The position numbers were made by a program, and so were the translations under genes. Below, in pieces: positions 18,166-26,981 of a DNA stretch of 64,000 nucleotides. The stretch is from Selenomonas ruminantium subsp. lactilytica TAM6421 (lineage in GTDB: Bacteria > Bacillota > Negativicutes > Selenomonadales > Selenomonadaceae): NCBI RefSeq assembly GCF_000284095.1, contig NC_017068.1:806001-870000 (forward strand). The letters are read 5' to 3'. How positions within the stretch are numbered: position 1 is the first letter of the stretch; the number at the start of each line of letters is the position of its first letter. Below the pieces are notes generated by a model. The model was not told where the DNA came from and made no database searches. It saw only the letters and a list, made by a program, of their open reading frames with translations.

Positions 18166-18274
18166 ATGTCTCCGAGCTGGTATATCTAAGGCAGCGGCGC
18201 AATCTGCTAGGATGGCCAGCCGGAACGGTTTTCCGTTCCCGGGTGCGGGGAGAAATCCCTGTGCCTTCCGCGAT
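18166..18274 (+). ncRNA. Probable Moco/tungsten-cofactor riboswitch
   Basis: A structured leader of about 110 nt in front of modA. It begins TCTCCGAGCTGG and ends GTGCCTTCCGCG, blocks I associate with the Moco RNA motif. Internal dyads are GGAACGG/CCGTTCC around a TTTT loop and GGTGCGGGGA/TCCCTGTGCC around GAAA. Location before a molybdate importer fits. The ribosome-binding site AGGAG follows 7 nt after the motif, so control of translation is more likely than termination. Assignment is from memory of the motif, not from a model search. Confidence 0.6.
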
Positions 18275-18293
18275 TTGAAAAGGAGTGGTAATG

Positions 18294-19079
18294 ATGAAAA
18301 AGATTTTTGCGCTGATCCTGTCGATGATGGTGCTGCTGGCCGCAGGCTGTGGCGGTGAGCAGGCTCAGACGGAGAAAAAAGCCGAGCCGGTGGAACTGCA
18401 TGTGGCGGCGGCGGCCAGCCTGACGGATGTCATGCAGGAAATGGCAGCCAACTATGAGAAGGAACACCCAAATGTGAAGATTGTCTTCAATTTCGGCAGT
18501 TCCGGTGCCTTGCAGCAGGCTATCCAGAACGGCGGACAGACGGATCTGTTTTTCTCGGCGGCCCAGAAGCAGATGAATGCTTTGGAAAAGGACGGGCTGC
18601 TGGCTGAGGGTACCCGCAAGGATCTGTTGGTCAATGAGGTGGTGCTGATCGTGCCGGCGGAAGGCGGCAAGGTTATCAAGGATTTCAGACAGCTGACGGA
18701 GGCGGATATCCGGCATATTGCCTTGGGTGAGCCCAAGGGCGTGCCGGTGGGACAGTATTCCGAGGAAGTCTTCACGAAGCTGGGGATTCTCGAGGCAATC
18801 AAAACCAAGGCCGTCTATGGCTCGGATGTGCGGCAGGTGCTGTCCTGGGTAGAATCCGGTGATGCGGATTGCGGTGTGGTCTATGCTACGGATGCGGCTG
18901 TATCCAAAAAGGTCAAAGTCGTGGCCACGGCGCCGGCAGATACTCATAAGCCCATCATCTATCCGGCAGCAGCGCTTAAAGATTCCAAGCAGCTGGACGC
19001 TGCCAAGGATTTCCTGGCCTTTGTTTCCAATGATGTAAATAAGAAGCTCTTTGAAAAATACGGCTTTGAAGTGAAATAA
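18294..19079 (+). CDS. modA: Molybdate/tungstate ABC transporter, substrate-binding lipoprotein
   Basis: A 261-aa lipoprotein: signal peptide with lipobox LAAGC, then LHVAAAASLTDVMQEMA, which carries the oxyanion-binding Ser, and FNFGSSGALQQAIQNG, the second binding loop. The ATG at 18294 is 8 bp from AGGAG; the ATG at 18291 is too close. It captures molybdate or tungstate in the periplasm for ModBC. Confidence 0.95.
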   Translation: MKKIFALILSMMVLLAAGCGGEQAQTEKKAEPVELHVAAAASLTDVMQEMAANYEKEHPNVKIVFNFGSSGALQQAIQNGGQTDLFFSAAQKQMNALEKDGLLAEGTRKDLLVNEVVLIVPAEGGKVIKDFRQLTEADIRHIALGEPKGVPVGQYSEEVFTKLGILEAIKTKAVYGSDVRQVLSWVESGDADCGVVYATDAAVSKKVKVVATAPADTHKPIIYPAAALKDSKQLDAAKDFLAFVSNDVNKKLFEKYGFEVK

Positions 19080-19101
19080 GAGATGGTTTAAGAGGTGGAT
19101 T

Positions 19102-19773
19102 ATGGAACTGGCACCACTGATGATTACCCTGCAGACGGCAGGTGTGGCAACGGTGGCGACGTTCTTTCTCGGCATTGGCCTGGCCCTGATGGTGGTTCGT
19201 ATGCAGCGCTTTCAGGGACTGGCTGATGCCGTTATTACGTTGCCCATGGTTTTGCCCCCCACTGTTGTGGGCTTTTTCCTGCTGCTGCTGTTTGGCAAGC
19301 GCAGCATGATTGGCAGATTTCTGCTGCAATTTGATATCACGCTGGTCTTTACCTGGAAGGCGGCGGTCATAGCCGCGATTGTCGTTTCGCTGCCCCTGAT
19401 GTATCGGACAGCCCGGGGGGCTTTTGAGCAGATCGACGTGAATATCATCAATGCCGCCCGCACATTGGGTGTATCGGATTGGCGCATCTTCTGGCATATC
19501 CTGCTGCCCAATGCCCGGGCGGGCATTTTGGCAGGACTGGTTCTGTCCTTTACCCGGGCCTTGGGAGAGTTTGGCGCTACCATCATGTTTGCAGGCAATA
19601 TCCCCGGCGTCACCCAGACCATGAGTACGGCTATCTATGCGGCGGTGCAGGCCAACGATTATGAACTGGCGGGGCAGTGGGCCATGGTTATCGTGGCCTT
19701 CTCTCTTGTGTTTGTCGTGCTGATGAACTGGTGGATTGCTCGGCAGAATAAGGGGGCAGCACTATGGAACTGA
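19102..19773 (+). CDS. modB: Molybdate ABC transporter permease
   Basis: A 223-aa inner-membrane permease with five to six helices. TLPMVLPPTVVGFFLLLLFG and the EAA loop (ARTLGVSDWRIFWHILLPNA) are typical of ModB, as is RALGEFGATIMFAGNIPG. It lies 22 bp after modA and overlaps modC by 10 bp. Confidence 0.95.
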   Translation: MELAPLMITLQTAGVATVATFFLGIGLALMVVRMQRFQGLADAVITLPMVLPPTVVGFFLLLLFGKRSMIGRFLLQFDITLVFTWKAAVIAAIVVSLPLMYRTARGAFEQIDVNIINAARTLGVSDWRIFWHILLPNARAGILAGLVLSFTRALGEFGATIMFAGNIPGVTQTMSTAIYAAVQANDYELAGQWAMVIVAFSLVFVVLMNWWIARQNKGAALWN

Positions 19774-20810
19774 GCGTGGATATCGAAAAGAAGCTGCGCA
19801 GTTTCACCCTGCAGGCGGATTTCACTGTGCAAGACGAAATCTTTGCCCTGCTGGGGGCTTCCGGCTGCGGCAAGAGCATGACACTCAAATGTATCGCCGG
19901 GCTGGAAACGCCGGATAGGGGACGCATTGTGCTGAATGGCCGGGTGCTCTTCGACAGCGAAGCAGGCATCAATCTGAAGCCTCAGGCCCGCAAGGTGGGG
20001 TATCTCTTCCAGAATTACGCCCTGTTTCCCAATATGACCATTGCGGAAAATATCGCCTTTGTGGCCTGCGGGAATGAAAGGGAAAAATCCTGCAAGGTAC
20101 AGGAAAATCTGGCGCGGTTCAAACTGGAGAACCTTGCACAGGCCTATCCCCATGAACTGTCCGGCGGCCAGCAGCAGCGGGCGGCGTTGGCCCGGATTCT
20201 GGCGGCAGATGCTGAGCTTCTGCTGCTGGATGAACCCTTTTCGGCTTTGGACAGTTATTTGAAATGGCAGCTGGAAATAGAGCTTGGCGATGTGCTGCAG
20301 GATTACGATGGTGCCGCCCTGCTGGTATCCCATGACCGGGGAGAGGTCTATCGTTTGGCTGACCGTATCGCCGTAATCAACCAGGGGCAGATGGAGGCAG
20401 TCCACACGAAGCATGGCCTCTTCAAAAATCCCGACACCCTGGCCGCAACTTTGCTGACTGGCTGCAAAAATATATCTGCTGCGAAAAAAATTGCCCCGGA
20501 CAAAATTGCAGCCCTCGATTGGCAGCTGGAGCTGCATGTGGCTGGAGAAGTGCCGGATCATGTGCAGTTTGCCGGCATTCGGGCCCATTATATGGAAGTG
20601 GTCACAGGGCCGGGGGAGAATATCTTTGCCATGGAGGTGGTCAAAGTGGTGGAGGATGTCTTTTCCTATCTGATCATGCTGCGCAGGCAGGGAACTTCCG
20701 GCAGACCTTTGCGGTTGGAACTTTCCAAGGAGTCCTGGAAAAAATTACAAAATCCCGCCAGCCTTTATCTGCGCCTGCCGCCAGCTGAAATCATGTTGAT
20801 GGAACGGTGA
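19764..20810 (+). CDS. modC: Molybdate ABC transporter ATPase
   Basis: A 348-aa ATPase with Walker A GASGCGKSM, Q-loop YLFQNYALFP, signature LSGGQQQRAALARI, Walker B LLLLDEPFSALD and H-loop VSHDRGEVYRLA. The C-terminal 100 residues would hold one mop/TOBE oxyanion-binding domain (FAGIRAHYMEV onward). It ends the mod operon. Confidence 0.94.
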   Translation: MELSVDIEKKLRSFTLQADFTVQDEIFALLGASGCGKSMTLKCIAGLETPDRGRIVLNGRVLFDSEAGINLKPQARKVGYLFQNYALFPNMTIAENIAFVACGNEREKSCKVQENLARFKLENLAQAYPHELSGGQQQRAALARILAADAELLLLDEPFSALDSYLKWQLEIELGDVLQDYDGAALLVSHDRGEVYRLADRIAVINQGQMEAVHTKHGLFKNPDTLAATLLTGCKNISAAKKIAPDKIAALDWQLELHVAGEVPDHVQFAGIRAHYMEVVTGPGENIFAMEVVKVVEDVFSYLIMLRRQGTSGRPLRLELSKESWKKLQNPASLYLRLPPAEIMLMER

Positions 20811-20826
20811 TGGACAATATTTGATG

Positions 20827-20855
20827 TTGCGCAATGGACAGGAATTTGCTACAAT
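20827..20855 (+). promoter_or_regulatory. Promoter of nrdD
   Basis: TTGCGC (20827-20832) and TACAAT (20850-20855) are 17 bp apart. The -10 is embedded in the first NrdR-like box (20848-20863), which would let NrdR block polymerase. Confidence 0.5.
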
Positions 20856-20926
20856 ATATACCGTTACGACAAGTCTTAACCACAATATATAGAGGGAGCG
20901 TGAGGGAAAACCACAAATATAGTGGT
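20848..20926 (+). promoter_or_regulatory. Tandem NrdR boxes upstream of nrdD
   Basis: Three related sites repeat every 31-32 bp: CTACAATATATACCGT (20848-20863), CCACAATATATAGAGG (20880-20895) and CCACAAATATAGTGGT (20911-20926). The second matches the NrdR consensus acaCwATATaTwGtgt well, and the third is one base short between its conserved C and G. Three helical turns is the spacing known for NrdR box pairs, so nrdD is probably repressed by NrdR when (d)ATP is high. Confidence 0.75.
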
Positions 20927-20937
20927 ATCCATTATTT

Positions 20938-23199
20938 ATGAATTTGAAAACTGTTACGAAGCGTTCCGGTCATACTGTACCTTATAACCGGGAGAAGATT
21001 TATAACGCCATTGCCGGAGCCAATAACGACGGCGGCCACAAAATGTCTGAAAAGGATATCGACGAAGTCACCAGTCAGGTGGAATGGGATATCCAGGACC
21101 GGGAAAATGTCAGCGTGGAGGAAATTCAGGATATCGTCGAGCAGGAGCTCATGAAGTACGACTTCTACGATATCGCCAAGAAATACATCACCTACCGCCA
21201 GAAACATGCGGAGCGCCGCATCGCTCAGAAGCATCTGATGTCCTCCTATAGGGATATCTTCTTTGCTGATGCTGTGGATGTGGACTCCAAGCGCGACAAT
21301 GCCAACATCAATACGGACGCTTCCATGGGTATCATGCTGAAGCTGGGCGCTGAGGGAGCCAAGCACTTCGTGGATAACTACGTCCTCACCGACGAGTTCC
21401 GCGAGGCAGACAAGGAGAACTGGATCCATATCCACGATAAGGATTTCTCCCTGATCACCTTCAACTGCTGCCAGATTGACCTGCTGAAGCTCTTCAAGGG
21501 CGGTTTTTCCACGGGGCACGGCTTCCTGCGCGAGCCCAATTCCATCCGTTCCTATGCCTCCCTGGCGGCCATTGCCATTCAGTCCAACCAGAATGACATG
21601 TTCGGCGGTCAGGCCATCAACGCTTTCGACTATGCCATGGCCGATGGTGTGCGCAAATCCTTCCGCAAGGCCGTGATTTCGGAGTCCCATAAGGCGCTGA
21701 TGTATCAGTTCGATACCCATGATTTCGGCACGGAAAAGGAATTCAAGACCCATTTCAAGCCGGCTATGGATTTTGCGGCTTGCAGCTATACGGAATCGCA
21801 GGCTGATCCGAAAGCCGCTGCATCCATAGACGCCATCAAGGCAGCTTTGGAAACGGTACTCAGTGAAACCTATCAGCTGCCGAATGATGAAGCGGAGCGC
21901 CTGGCCCGCAATGTCTACCGTCTGGCCTGCGCCGATGTGGTGGAAGAAACCCATCAGGCCATGGAAGCCATGATCCATAACTTCAACACCCTCCATAGTC
22001 GTGCCGGTGCGCAGGTGCCCTTCAGCTCCCTGAACTACGGCATGGACACGAGCCCCGAGGGAAGACTGGCTACCCGTGAGGTACTCAACGCCATCTGGGC
22101 CGGTCTGGGCAACGGGGAAACGCCGATTTTCCCGATTTCCGTATTCCAGCTCAAGGCTGGTGTCAACTACAATCCGGAAGATCCCAATTACGATCTCTTC
22201 CAGCAGGCCTGCAAGACCAGTGCCAAGCGCCTGTTCCCGAACTTCGTGAACATCGATGCACCATACAATCTGCAGTATTATAAGCCCGGCGATTATAATT
22301 CCACCGTGGCCACCATGGGTTGCAGAACGCGTGTCATGAGCAATGTGAACGGCCCGGAAGAGTCCGGCAGCCGCGGCAATTTCGCTTTCACCACGCTGAA
22401 TCTGCCGAAATTTGCCCTCGAAGCCAAGGGCGATATGGACAAGTTCTGGCAGCTGTTGGATAAGTACATCGAGGTCAGCCATGACTATATCCTGGCCCGA
22501 CTGGATGTCATTGCCGACAAGCATGTCTACAACTACCCGTTCCTCATGGGACAGGGGGTCTGGATGGACAGTGAAAAGCTTAAATCTGACGACAGCATCA
22601 AGGATGTATTGAAGCATGCTTCCTATTCCGTTGGTTTCTGCGGTCTGGCTGAGTGCCTCAAGGCCCTTGTCGGCAAGCATCATGGCGAAAGTGCGGAAGC
22701 CCAGGAACTGGGCCTGAAGATCGTGGGCCATATCCGCGAGCGGATGGACAAATACACGGCAGAGGAGCATATGAACTGGTCCTGCTTCGGCACGCCGGCA
22801 GAATCCACCGCCGGCCAGTTCCAGCGCTCCAACCGCAAGCAGTATGGTGTGATTGAAGGGATCACGGATCGTGATTATATGACCAACAGCAGTCATGTGC
22901 CCGTTTACTATCCCATCAAGGCCATCGACAAGATCCGCATCGAAGCGCCTTATCATGCTTTGGAAAATGCCGGTCATATCGCCTATATCGAAATGGACGG
23001 GGATCCCACGAAGAATGTCAAAGCCTTCGAACGTCTGGTACGTGCCATGCATGATGCGGACATGGGCTATTTCTCCATCAATCACCCGGTGGACCGCGAT
23101 CCTGTCTGCGGTTATACTGGTCTTATTGAAAACGAATGCCCCCATTGCCATCGCAAGGAAGTGGAAAGCGGCCGTTTTACCATCAAACGCATGAAATAA
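20938..23199 (+). CDS. nrdD: Anaerobic ribonucleoside-triphosphate reductase, large subunit lacking the glycyl-radical C-terminus
   Basis: A 753-aa class III reductase. It has an N-terminal ATP-cone (VTKRSGHTVPYNREKIYNAI), the NrdD barrel with NWIHIHDKDF and FNCCQIDLLKLFKGGFSTGH, the active-site stretch VATMGCRTRVMSN near residue 460, and a C-terminal CGYTGLIENECPHCHRKEV that corresponds to the zinc-binding region. The protein ends at FTIKRMK, where other NrdD proteins go on to the GYLG glycyl-radical loop and about 30 more residues. That segment is absent in all three frames downstream. No nrdG activase gene follows. It would reduce NTPs anaerobically if a radical-carrying partner exists. 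Confidence 0.9.
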   Translation: MNLKTVTKRSGHTVPYNREKIYNAIAGANNDGGHKMSEKDIDEVTSQVEWDIQDRENVSVEEIQDIVEQELMKYDFYDIAKKYITYRQKHAERRIAQKHLMSSYRDIFFADAVDVDSKRDNANINTDASMGIMLKLGAEGAKHFVDNYVLTDEFREADKENWIHIHDKDFSLITFNCCQIDLLKLFKGGFSTGHGFLREPNSIRSYASLAAIAIQSNQNDMFGGQAINAFDYAMADGVRKSFRKAVISESHKALMYQFDTHDFGTEKEFKTHFKPAMDFAACSYTESQADPKAAASIDAIKAALETVLSETYQLPNDEAERLARNVYRLACADVVEETHQAMEAMIHNFNTLHSRAGAQVPFSSLNYGMDTSPEGRLATREVLNAIWAGLGNGETPIFPISVFQLKAGVNYNPEDPNYDLFQQACKTSAKRLFPNFVNIDAPYNLQYYKPGDYNSTVATMGCRTRVMSNVNGPEESGSRGNFAFTTLNLPKFALEAKGDMDKFWQLLDKYIEVSHDYILARLDVIADKHVYNYPFLMGQGVWMDSEKLKSDDSIKDVLKHASYSVGFCGLAECLKALVGKHHGESAEAQELGLKIVGHIRERMDKYTAEEHMNWSCFGTPAESTAGQFQRSNRKQYGVIEGITDRDYMTNSSHVPVYYPIKAIDKIRIEAPYHALENAGHIAYIEMDGDPTKNVKAFERLVRAMHDADMGYFSINHPVDRDPVCGYTGLIENECPHCHRKEVESGRFTIKRMK

Positions 23200-23212
23200 G
23201 CATAAGATTCTT

Positions 23213-23242
23213 TGGCCGGCAGCATCGTCTGCCGGCTGTTTC
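23213..23242 (+). terminator. Hairpin after nrdD
   Basis: GCCGGCAG (23215-23222) pairs with CTGCCGGC (23229-23236) over six nucleotides, followed by TGTTTC. The T-run is weak, so termination may be partial and mnmA may be co-transcribed. Confidence 0.55.
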
Positions 23243-23257
23243 ATAGGAGGAGCTATT

Positions 23258-24361
23258 TTGGACAAGAAGACAGTGGCCGTGGCCATGAGCGGCGGCGTGG
23301 ACAGTTCCCTGACAGCGGCATTGCTGCTGGAGCAGGGCTATGAGGTGCTGGGCATAACCATGCTGCTGACGGAGGAAGGCCGCAGCGAGACCGTTGATGT
23401 GGCTGCCGGCGAGGAGCCGGATTGCGTACGGGATGCCAAAAAAGTCGCGGAGGCTTTGGGGATCCGGCATTATGTGGCGGATTTCCGGCAGGAGTTCCGG
23501 AAAAATGTCATCGATTATTTCCTGGATGAATATGCCAAGGGGCGCACGCCCAATCCCTGTGTCATGTGCAACCCGTCCATGAAGTTTGGCCTGCTGCTGG
23601 ATAAGGCGAAGGAATTGGGGGCGGATTTCCTGGCTACGGGGCATTATGCCCGCATTGGCCAGCTGGACAATGGACGCTATGTGGTGAAGAAGGGCCTGGA
23701 CGAGCATAAGGATCAGTCCTATGCCCTGCACCGCCTGCCTCAGCCCATCCTGCAGCATATCCTGCTGCCCTTGGGGGATATGACCAAGGAGCATGTGCGG
23801 GAGCTGGCAGAGAACATGGATCTGCCCGTGGCCCATAAGGCTGAGAGCCAGGAAATCTGCTTTGTGCCCCATGATGATTACAAGGCCTTCCTGCGCAAGC
23901 ATAAGCCGGGCTGCCTGCACAAGGGCAATATCGTCAATGATGCCGGTGATGTGCTGGGCAGGCATGAGGGCGTGCCCCTTTATACCATTGGCCAGCGCAA
24001 GGGCTTGGGCATTGCCGCTCCCGAACCCCTTTATGTGCATAAGCTGGATGTGAAGCGCAATGAAGTGGTGGTAGGCGGCAATAAGTCTGTTTTCGCAACT
24101 GGTCTGCTGGCCAGCGATCCGAACTGGATTGCTATCGATAAGCTGGAAGACGGCATGGAATTTGGCGCCAAGATCCGCTATGGCAAGCGGGAGGCCAAGG
24201 CAAAGCTTTCCCTGCAGGCAGATGGCCTGCTGAAAGTGGAGTTTGCCGAACCCCAGCGGGCGGTTACGCCGGGACAGTTCGTAGTCTTCTATGAAGGCGA
24301 TGTGCTGGTGGGCGGCGCCATGATCGAGCAGCCGCTTGGCGCACAAGAGAAGACGAAATGA
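23258..24361 (+). CDS. mnmA: tRNA-specific 2-thiouridylase
   Basis: A 367-aa enzyme that thiolates U34 of tRNA(Lys/Glu/Gln). The PP-loop AMSGGVDSSLTAALLLEQGY is at residues 8-27, the first catalytic cysteine is in NPCVMCNPSMKFG, the second in ESQEICFVP, and FLATGHYARI is also conserved. It starts at TTG after TAGGAGGAG. Length is normal. Confidence 0.96.
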   Translation: MDKKTVAVAMSGGVDSSLTAALLLEQGYEVLGITMLLTEEGRSETVDVAAGEEPDCVRDAKKVAEALGIRHYVADFRQEFRKNVIDYFLDEYAKGRTPNPCVMCNPSMKFGLLLDKAKELGADFLATGHYARIGQLDNGRYVVKKGLDEHKDQSYALHRLPQPILQHILLPLGDMTKEHVRELAENMDLPVAHKAESQEICFVPHDDYKAFLRKHKPGCLHKGNIVNDAGDVLGRHEGVPLYTIGQRKGLGIAAPEPLYVHKLDVKRNEVVVGGNKSVFATGLLASDPNWIAIDKLEDGMEFGAKIRYGKREAKAKLSLQADGLLKVEFAEPQRAVTPGQFVVFYEGDVLVGGAMIEQPLGAQEKTK

Positions 24362-24391
24362 GAGAAAACAGGCATAAATTGGCGGATTTTC

Positions 24392-24420
24392 TTGACAAAT
24401 TAAATAATTAGTATTAATAT
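24392..24420 (+). promoter_or_regulatory. Promoter of the riboswitch-mutAB transcript
   Basis: Consensus TTGACA (24392-24397) and TAATAT (24415-24420) are 17 bp apart, just upstream of the cobalamin aptamer. Confidence 0.65.
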
Positions 24421-24440
24421 TAACATTAGATTTGAATATT

Positions 24441-24665
24441 TTGGGGAACAGGTGTCCTAAGGACTTAATAGGGAATCCGGTATAAGCCGGAGCGGTCCCG
24501 CCACTGTAAGGTGGAGTCCTGCACAATATGTCACTGGGGTAGATAAGCGTACCTTGGGAAGGCGATGCAGGATGATGAAACCGAGCCAGGAGAACTGCCT
24601 GTTCTGGCATCACCGTGACTCTCTTTCAGAGTCGTACCTGCGAGCGATGGGTAGGGGATTGAATC
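24441..24665 (+). ncRNA. Cobalamin riboswitch upstream of methylmalonyl-CoA mutase
   Basis: Characteristic blocks in order: GGTGTCC, TTAATAGGGAATCCGGT, AAGCCGGAGCGGTCCCGCC then ACTGTAA, and the B12 box GAGCCAGGAGAACTGCC at 24582-24598. A tail follows with a small hairpin and GCGAGCGATGGGTAGGGG, which the second riboswitch of this window shares. An intrinsic terminator lies between it and mutA, so regulation by termination is expected. Together with the tail it fills the gap between mnmA and mutA; no other gene is present there. Confidence 0.95.
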
Positions 24666-24726
24666 TAGTGTGGGGTATTCAGGCCGACGGCTGTTTGTCG
24701 TATGTTCTGTTTGGCACGATTATTAG

Positions 24727-24773
24727 ACGGCAATCTTTTTGCATTCGCGAAAAGGTTGCCGTTTTTATTTTTG
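24727..24773 (+). terminator. Riboswitch expression-platform terminator
   Basis: ACGGCAATCTTTT pairs with AAAAGGTTGCCGT (one G-T pair) around GCATTCGCG, followed by TTTTTATTTTTG. It stands 30 bp before the mutA start. Confidence 0.85.
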
Positions 24774-24803
24774 TGTTTACCCCGAAAAAGAGGAGGCTGT
24801 GCT

Positions 24804-26981
24804 ATGAGTAACGAAACCGGTGGCGAGCTGGATCTGCAGGCTATCTTGAAGAAAGCCGAGCAGCAGACAGACTTTCCCGATGTGCCTTTGGACGAGTTTA
24901 CCCCGCCCACTTATGAGGAGTGGAAGGAAGCCTGTATCGCCCTCTTGAAGGGAGCGCCCTTTGAGAAGAAAATGTACACCAAAACCTATGAGGGCATTAC
25001 CTTTGATCCCATGTATTTCCGCAAGGATACCGAAGACATCCTGCCGAAGAATTCCTTCCCGGGTATGGACGATTTCCTGCGTGGTGCCCAGCCCAGCGGA
25101 TATCTGGGAAAACCCTGGGGGATAGCGCAGGCCTGTGATGAAACCATGCCCGCAGAAAACAATGAGCTGCTGCGCCACGAGCAGGAGAAAGGCTCCACCA
25201 TCTACCATATCAAGCTGGACAGTGCCAGCCTGAAGGCGCAGGATGTGCGCAAGGCAGCTGCCCCCGGGGACGAGGGCGTGTCGGTGACCACCCTGGATGA
25301 TATGCACACCTTGCTCAATGGCCTGAAACTCGATAAATATCCTCTTTACCTCTATGCTGGGGAATCGGCGCTGCCGATGCTTTCCCTGTTTGCCGGGGCT
25401 TTGAAGGCCTCTGGTCAGGATCTAAAGCAGATCCGGGGCATCGTCGGGGCTGATCCCTTAGGGGAATTGGCTGCTGGCGGCAAGAATAGCAAAGATACGG
25501 CGAGCCTTTACGATGAAATGGCCCGCTGTGCCAAATGGGCCATTGCCCATGCTCCGGGGCTCAAGACTGTGTTCGTGCGCAGTGATGTCTACAGCCGGGG
25601 CGGTGCCAACGACGTGCAGGAGTCGGCTTATACCCTGGCCACGGCCGTAGCCTATCTGCGGGCCATGCTGGAACGGGGGCTCTCCATTGAAGAAGCTGCC
25701 GGGCAGATCATGTTCGGTTTCTCCATGGGGGCCAACTTCTTCCTGCAGATTGCCAAGCTCCGTGCCCTGCGTCCGCTCTGGTCGCAGATCGTGGAGGCCT
25801 TTGGTGGCAGCAAGGAAGCCCAGCGCATGCATATCCATGCCCGTCCGGCCTTGTTCTTCAAGACCGTCTATGATCCCTATGTCAATATGCTTCGGAATAC
25901 CACGGAAATCTTCTCCGGTGTCGTGGGCGGTGTGGATTCCTTTGAGAGCTCGCCCTTTGATGAGCCCATCCGCAAAGGCGACGAATTCTCCCGCCGCATT
26001 GCCCGGAATGTGCAGATCATCCTGCAGGAGGAATTCGGCCTGCTACAGCCCATCGATCCCGCAGGCGGTTCCTGGGCTGTGGAGACTTTGACCAAGCAGA
26101 TGAAGGAAAAGATCTGGGCTGAGTTCCAGGTCATCGAGGGCAAGGGCGGCATCCTGAAAGCCTTGCAGGAAGGGTATCCGCAAAGTGAGATTGCGGGCGT
26201 TCTGGCGGCCCGTTTCAAGGCTTCGGAAACCCGCAAGGACAGGATCGTAGGCAACAATATGTATCCGAATATGACGGAAACCCTGCTGGATCCGCGTCCC
26301 GAAGATATGGCTGAGAATAAGAAACAGCGCACGGCTCAGGTAGAGGAATATCTGGCTGATATTGATGAAGCCTTCAAGCTTGAAATGCTGACAGCCCTGA
26401 AGGCTGGCAAGGACGAAGGGGAACTGGCCATTGCTGCGGCTCTGGCTGGCGCCACTACGGAAGAGATTGCCGGTGCTCTGGCTGGCGGAGTGAGCGAAGA
26501 AGTCGCGTCCATTGCCCCCCATCGCTGGAGCGAGCGCTTTGAAGCCCTGCGGAAGCTGACGGAGGATTACAAGGCAGAACATCACGACAATGTCAAGATC
26601 TTCCTGGCCAATATGGGGCCCATCCCACAGCACAAGGCCAGAGCGGATTTCACCACGGGCTTCCTGCAGGTAGGTGCCTTTGAGGTGCTGACCAATAACG
26701 GCTTCCCCACGGTGGAGGAAGCAGCCCAGGCAGCCAAGGAATCCGGGGCGGATGCCGTGGTTATCTGCTCCACGGATGCGACTTATCCCGAAATCGTGCC
26801 GGAGCTGGCACCGAAACTTCATGAGGTCCTGCCCAATGCCACGGTATTCTTGGCCGGAGCGGCACCGAAAGACCTGCTTGAAACCTACAATGAAGCGGGC
26901 ATTGATGAGTATATCTCCGTCAAGGCCAACTGCTATAAGATCCTGCAGCTCCTGCAGCAGAAGAAAGGGATGATTGCATAA
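24804..26981 (+). CDS. mutA: Methylmalonyl-CoA mutase, small (beta) subunit
   Basis: A 725-aa non-catalytic subunit of the adenosylcobalamin-dependent mutase that interconverts succinyl-CoA and (R)-methylmalonyl-CoA, the central step of propionate formation by the succinate route. The barrel domain begins near [35 protein letters not shown] and [14 protein letters not shown] are family motifs. The C-terminal B12-like domain lacks the DxHxxG cobalamin ligand, as expected of MutA. The start at 24804 follows AGGAGG. Its stop shares one base with the mutB start. Confidence 0.95.
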   Translation: MSNETGGELDLQAILKKAEQQTDFPDVPLDEFTPPTYEEWKEACIALLKGAPFEKKMYTKTYEGITFDPMYFRKDTEDILPKNSFPGMDDFLRGAQPSGYLGKPWGIAQACDETMPAENNELLRHEQEKGSTIYHIKLDSASLKAQDVRKAAAPGDEGVSVTTLDDMHTLLNGLKLDKYPLYLYAGESALPMLSLFAGALKASGQDLKQIRGIVGADPLGELAAGGKNSKDTASLYDEMARCAKWAIAHAPGLKTVFVRSDVYSRGGANDVQESAYTLATAVAYLRAMLERGLSIEEAAGQIMFGFSMGANFFLQIAKLRALRPLWSQIVEAFGGSKEAQRMHIHARPALFFKTVYDPYVNMLRNTTEIFSGVVGGVDSFESSPFDEPIRKGDEFSRRIARNVQIILQEEFGLLQPIDPAGGSWAVETLTKQMKEKIWAEFQVIEGKGGILKALQEGYPQSEIAGVLAARFKASETRKDRIVGNNMYPNMTETLLDPRPEDMAENKKQRTAQVEEYLADIDEAFKLEMLTALKAGKDEGELAIAAALAGATTEEIAGALAGGVSEEVASIAPHRWSERFEALRKLTEDYKAEHHDNVKIFLANMGPIPQHKARADFTTGFLQVGAFEVLTNNGFPTVEEAAQAAKESGADAVVICSTDATYPEIVPELAPKLHEVLPNATVFLAGAAPKDLLETYNEAGIDEYISVKANCYKILQLLQQKKGMIA

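Noticed and set aside
20932-23286. 784-codon open frame on the minus strand
   Set aside because: It is a shadow of nrdD. Its translation is His/Gly-rich without domain motifs, whereas the plus strand gives a recognisable enzyme.
24554-24811. Short frame over the cobalamin riboswitch and terminator
   Set aside because: It lies on highly structured RNA, has no ribosome-binding site and its residues follow the conserved riboswitch blocks.
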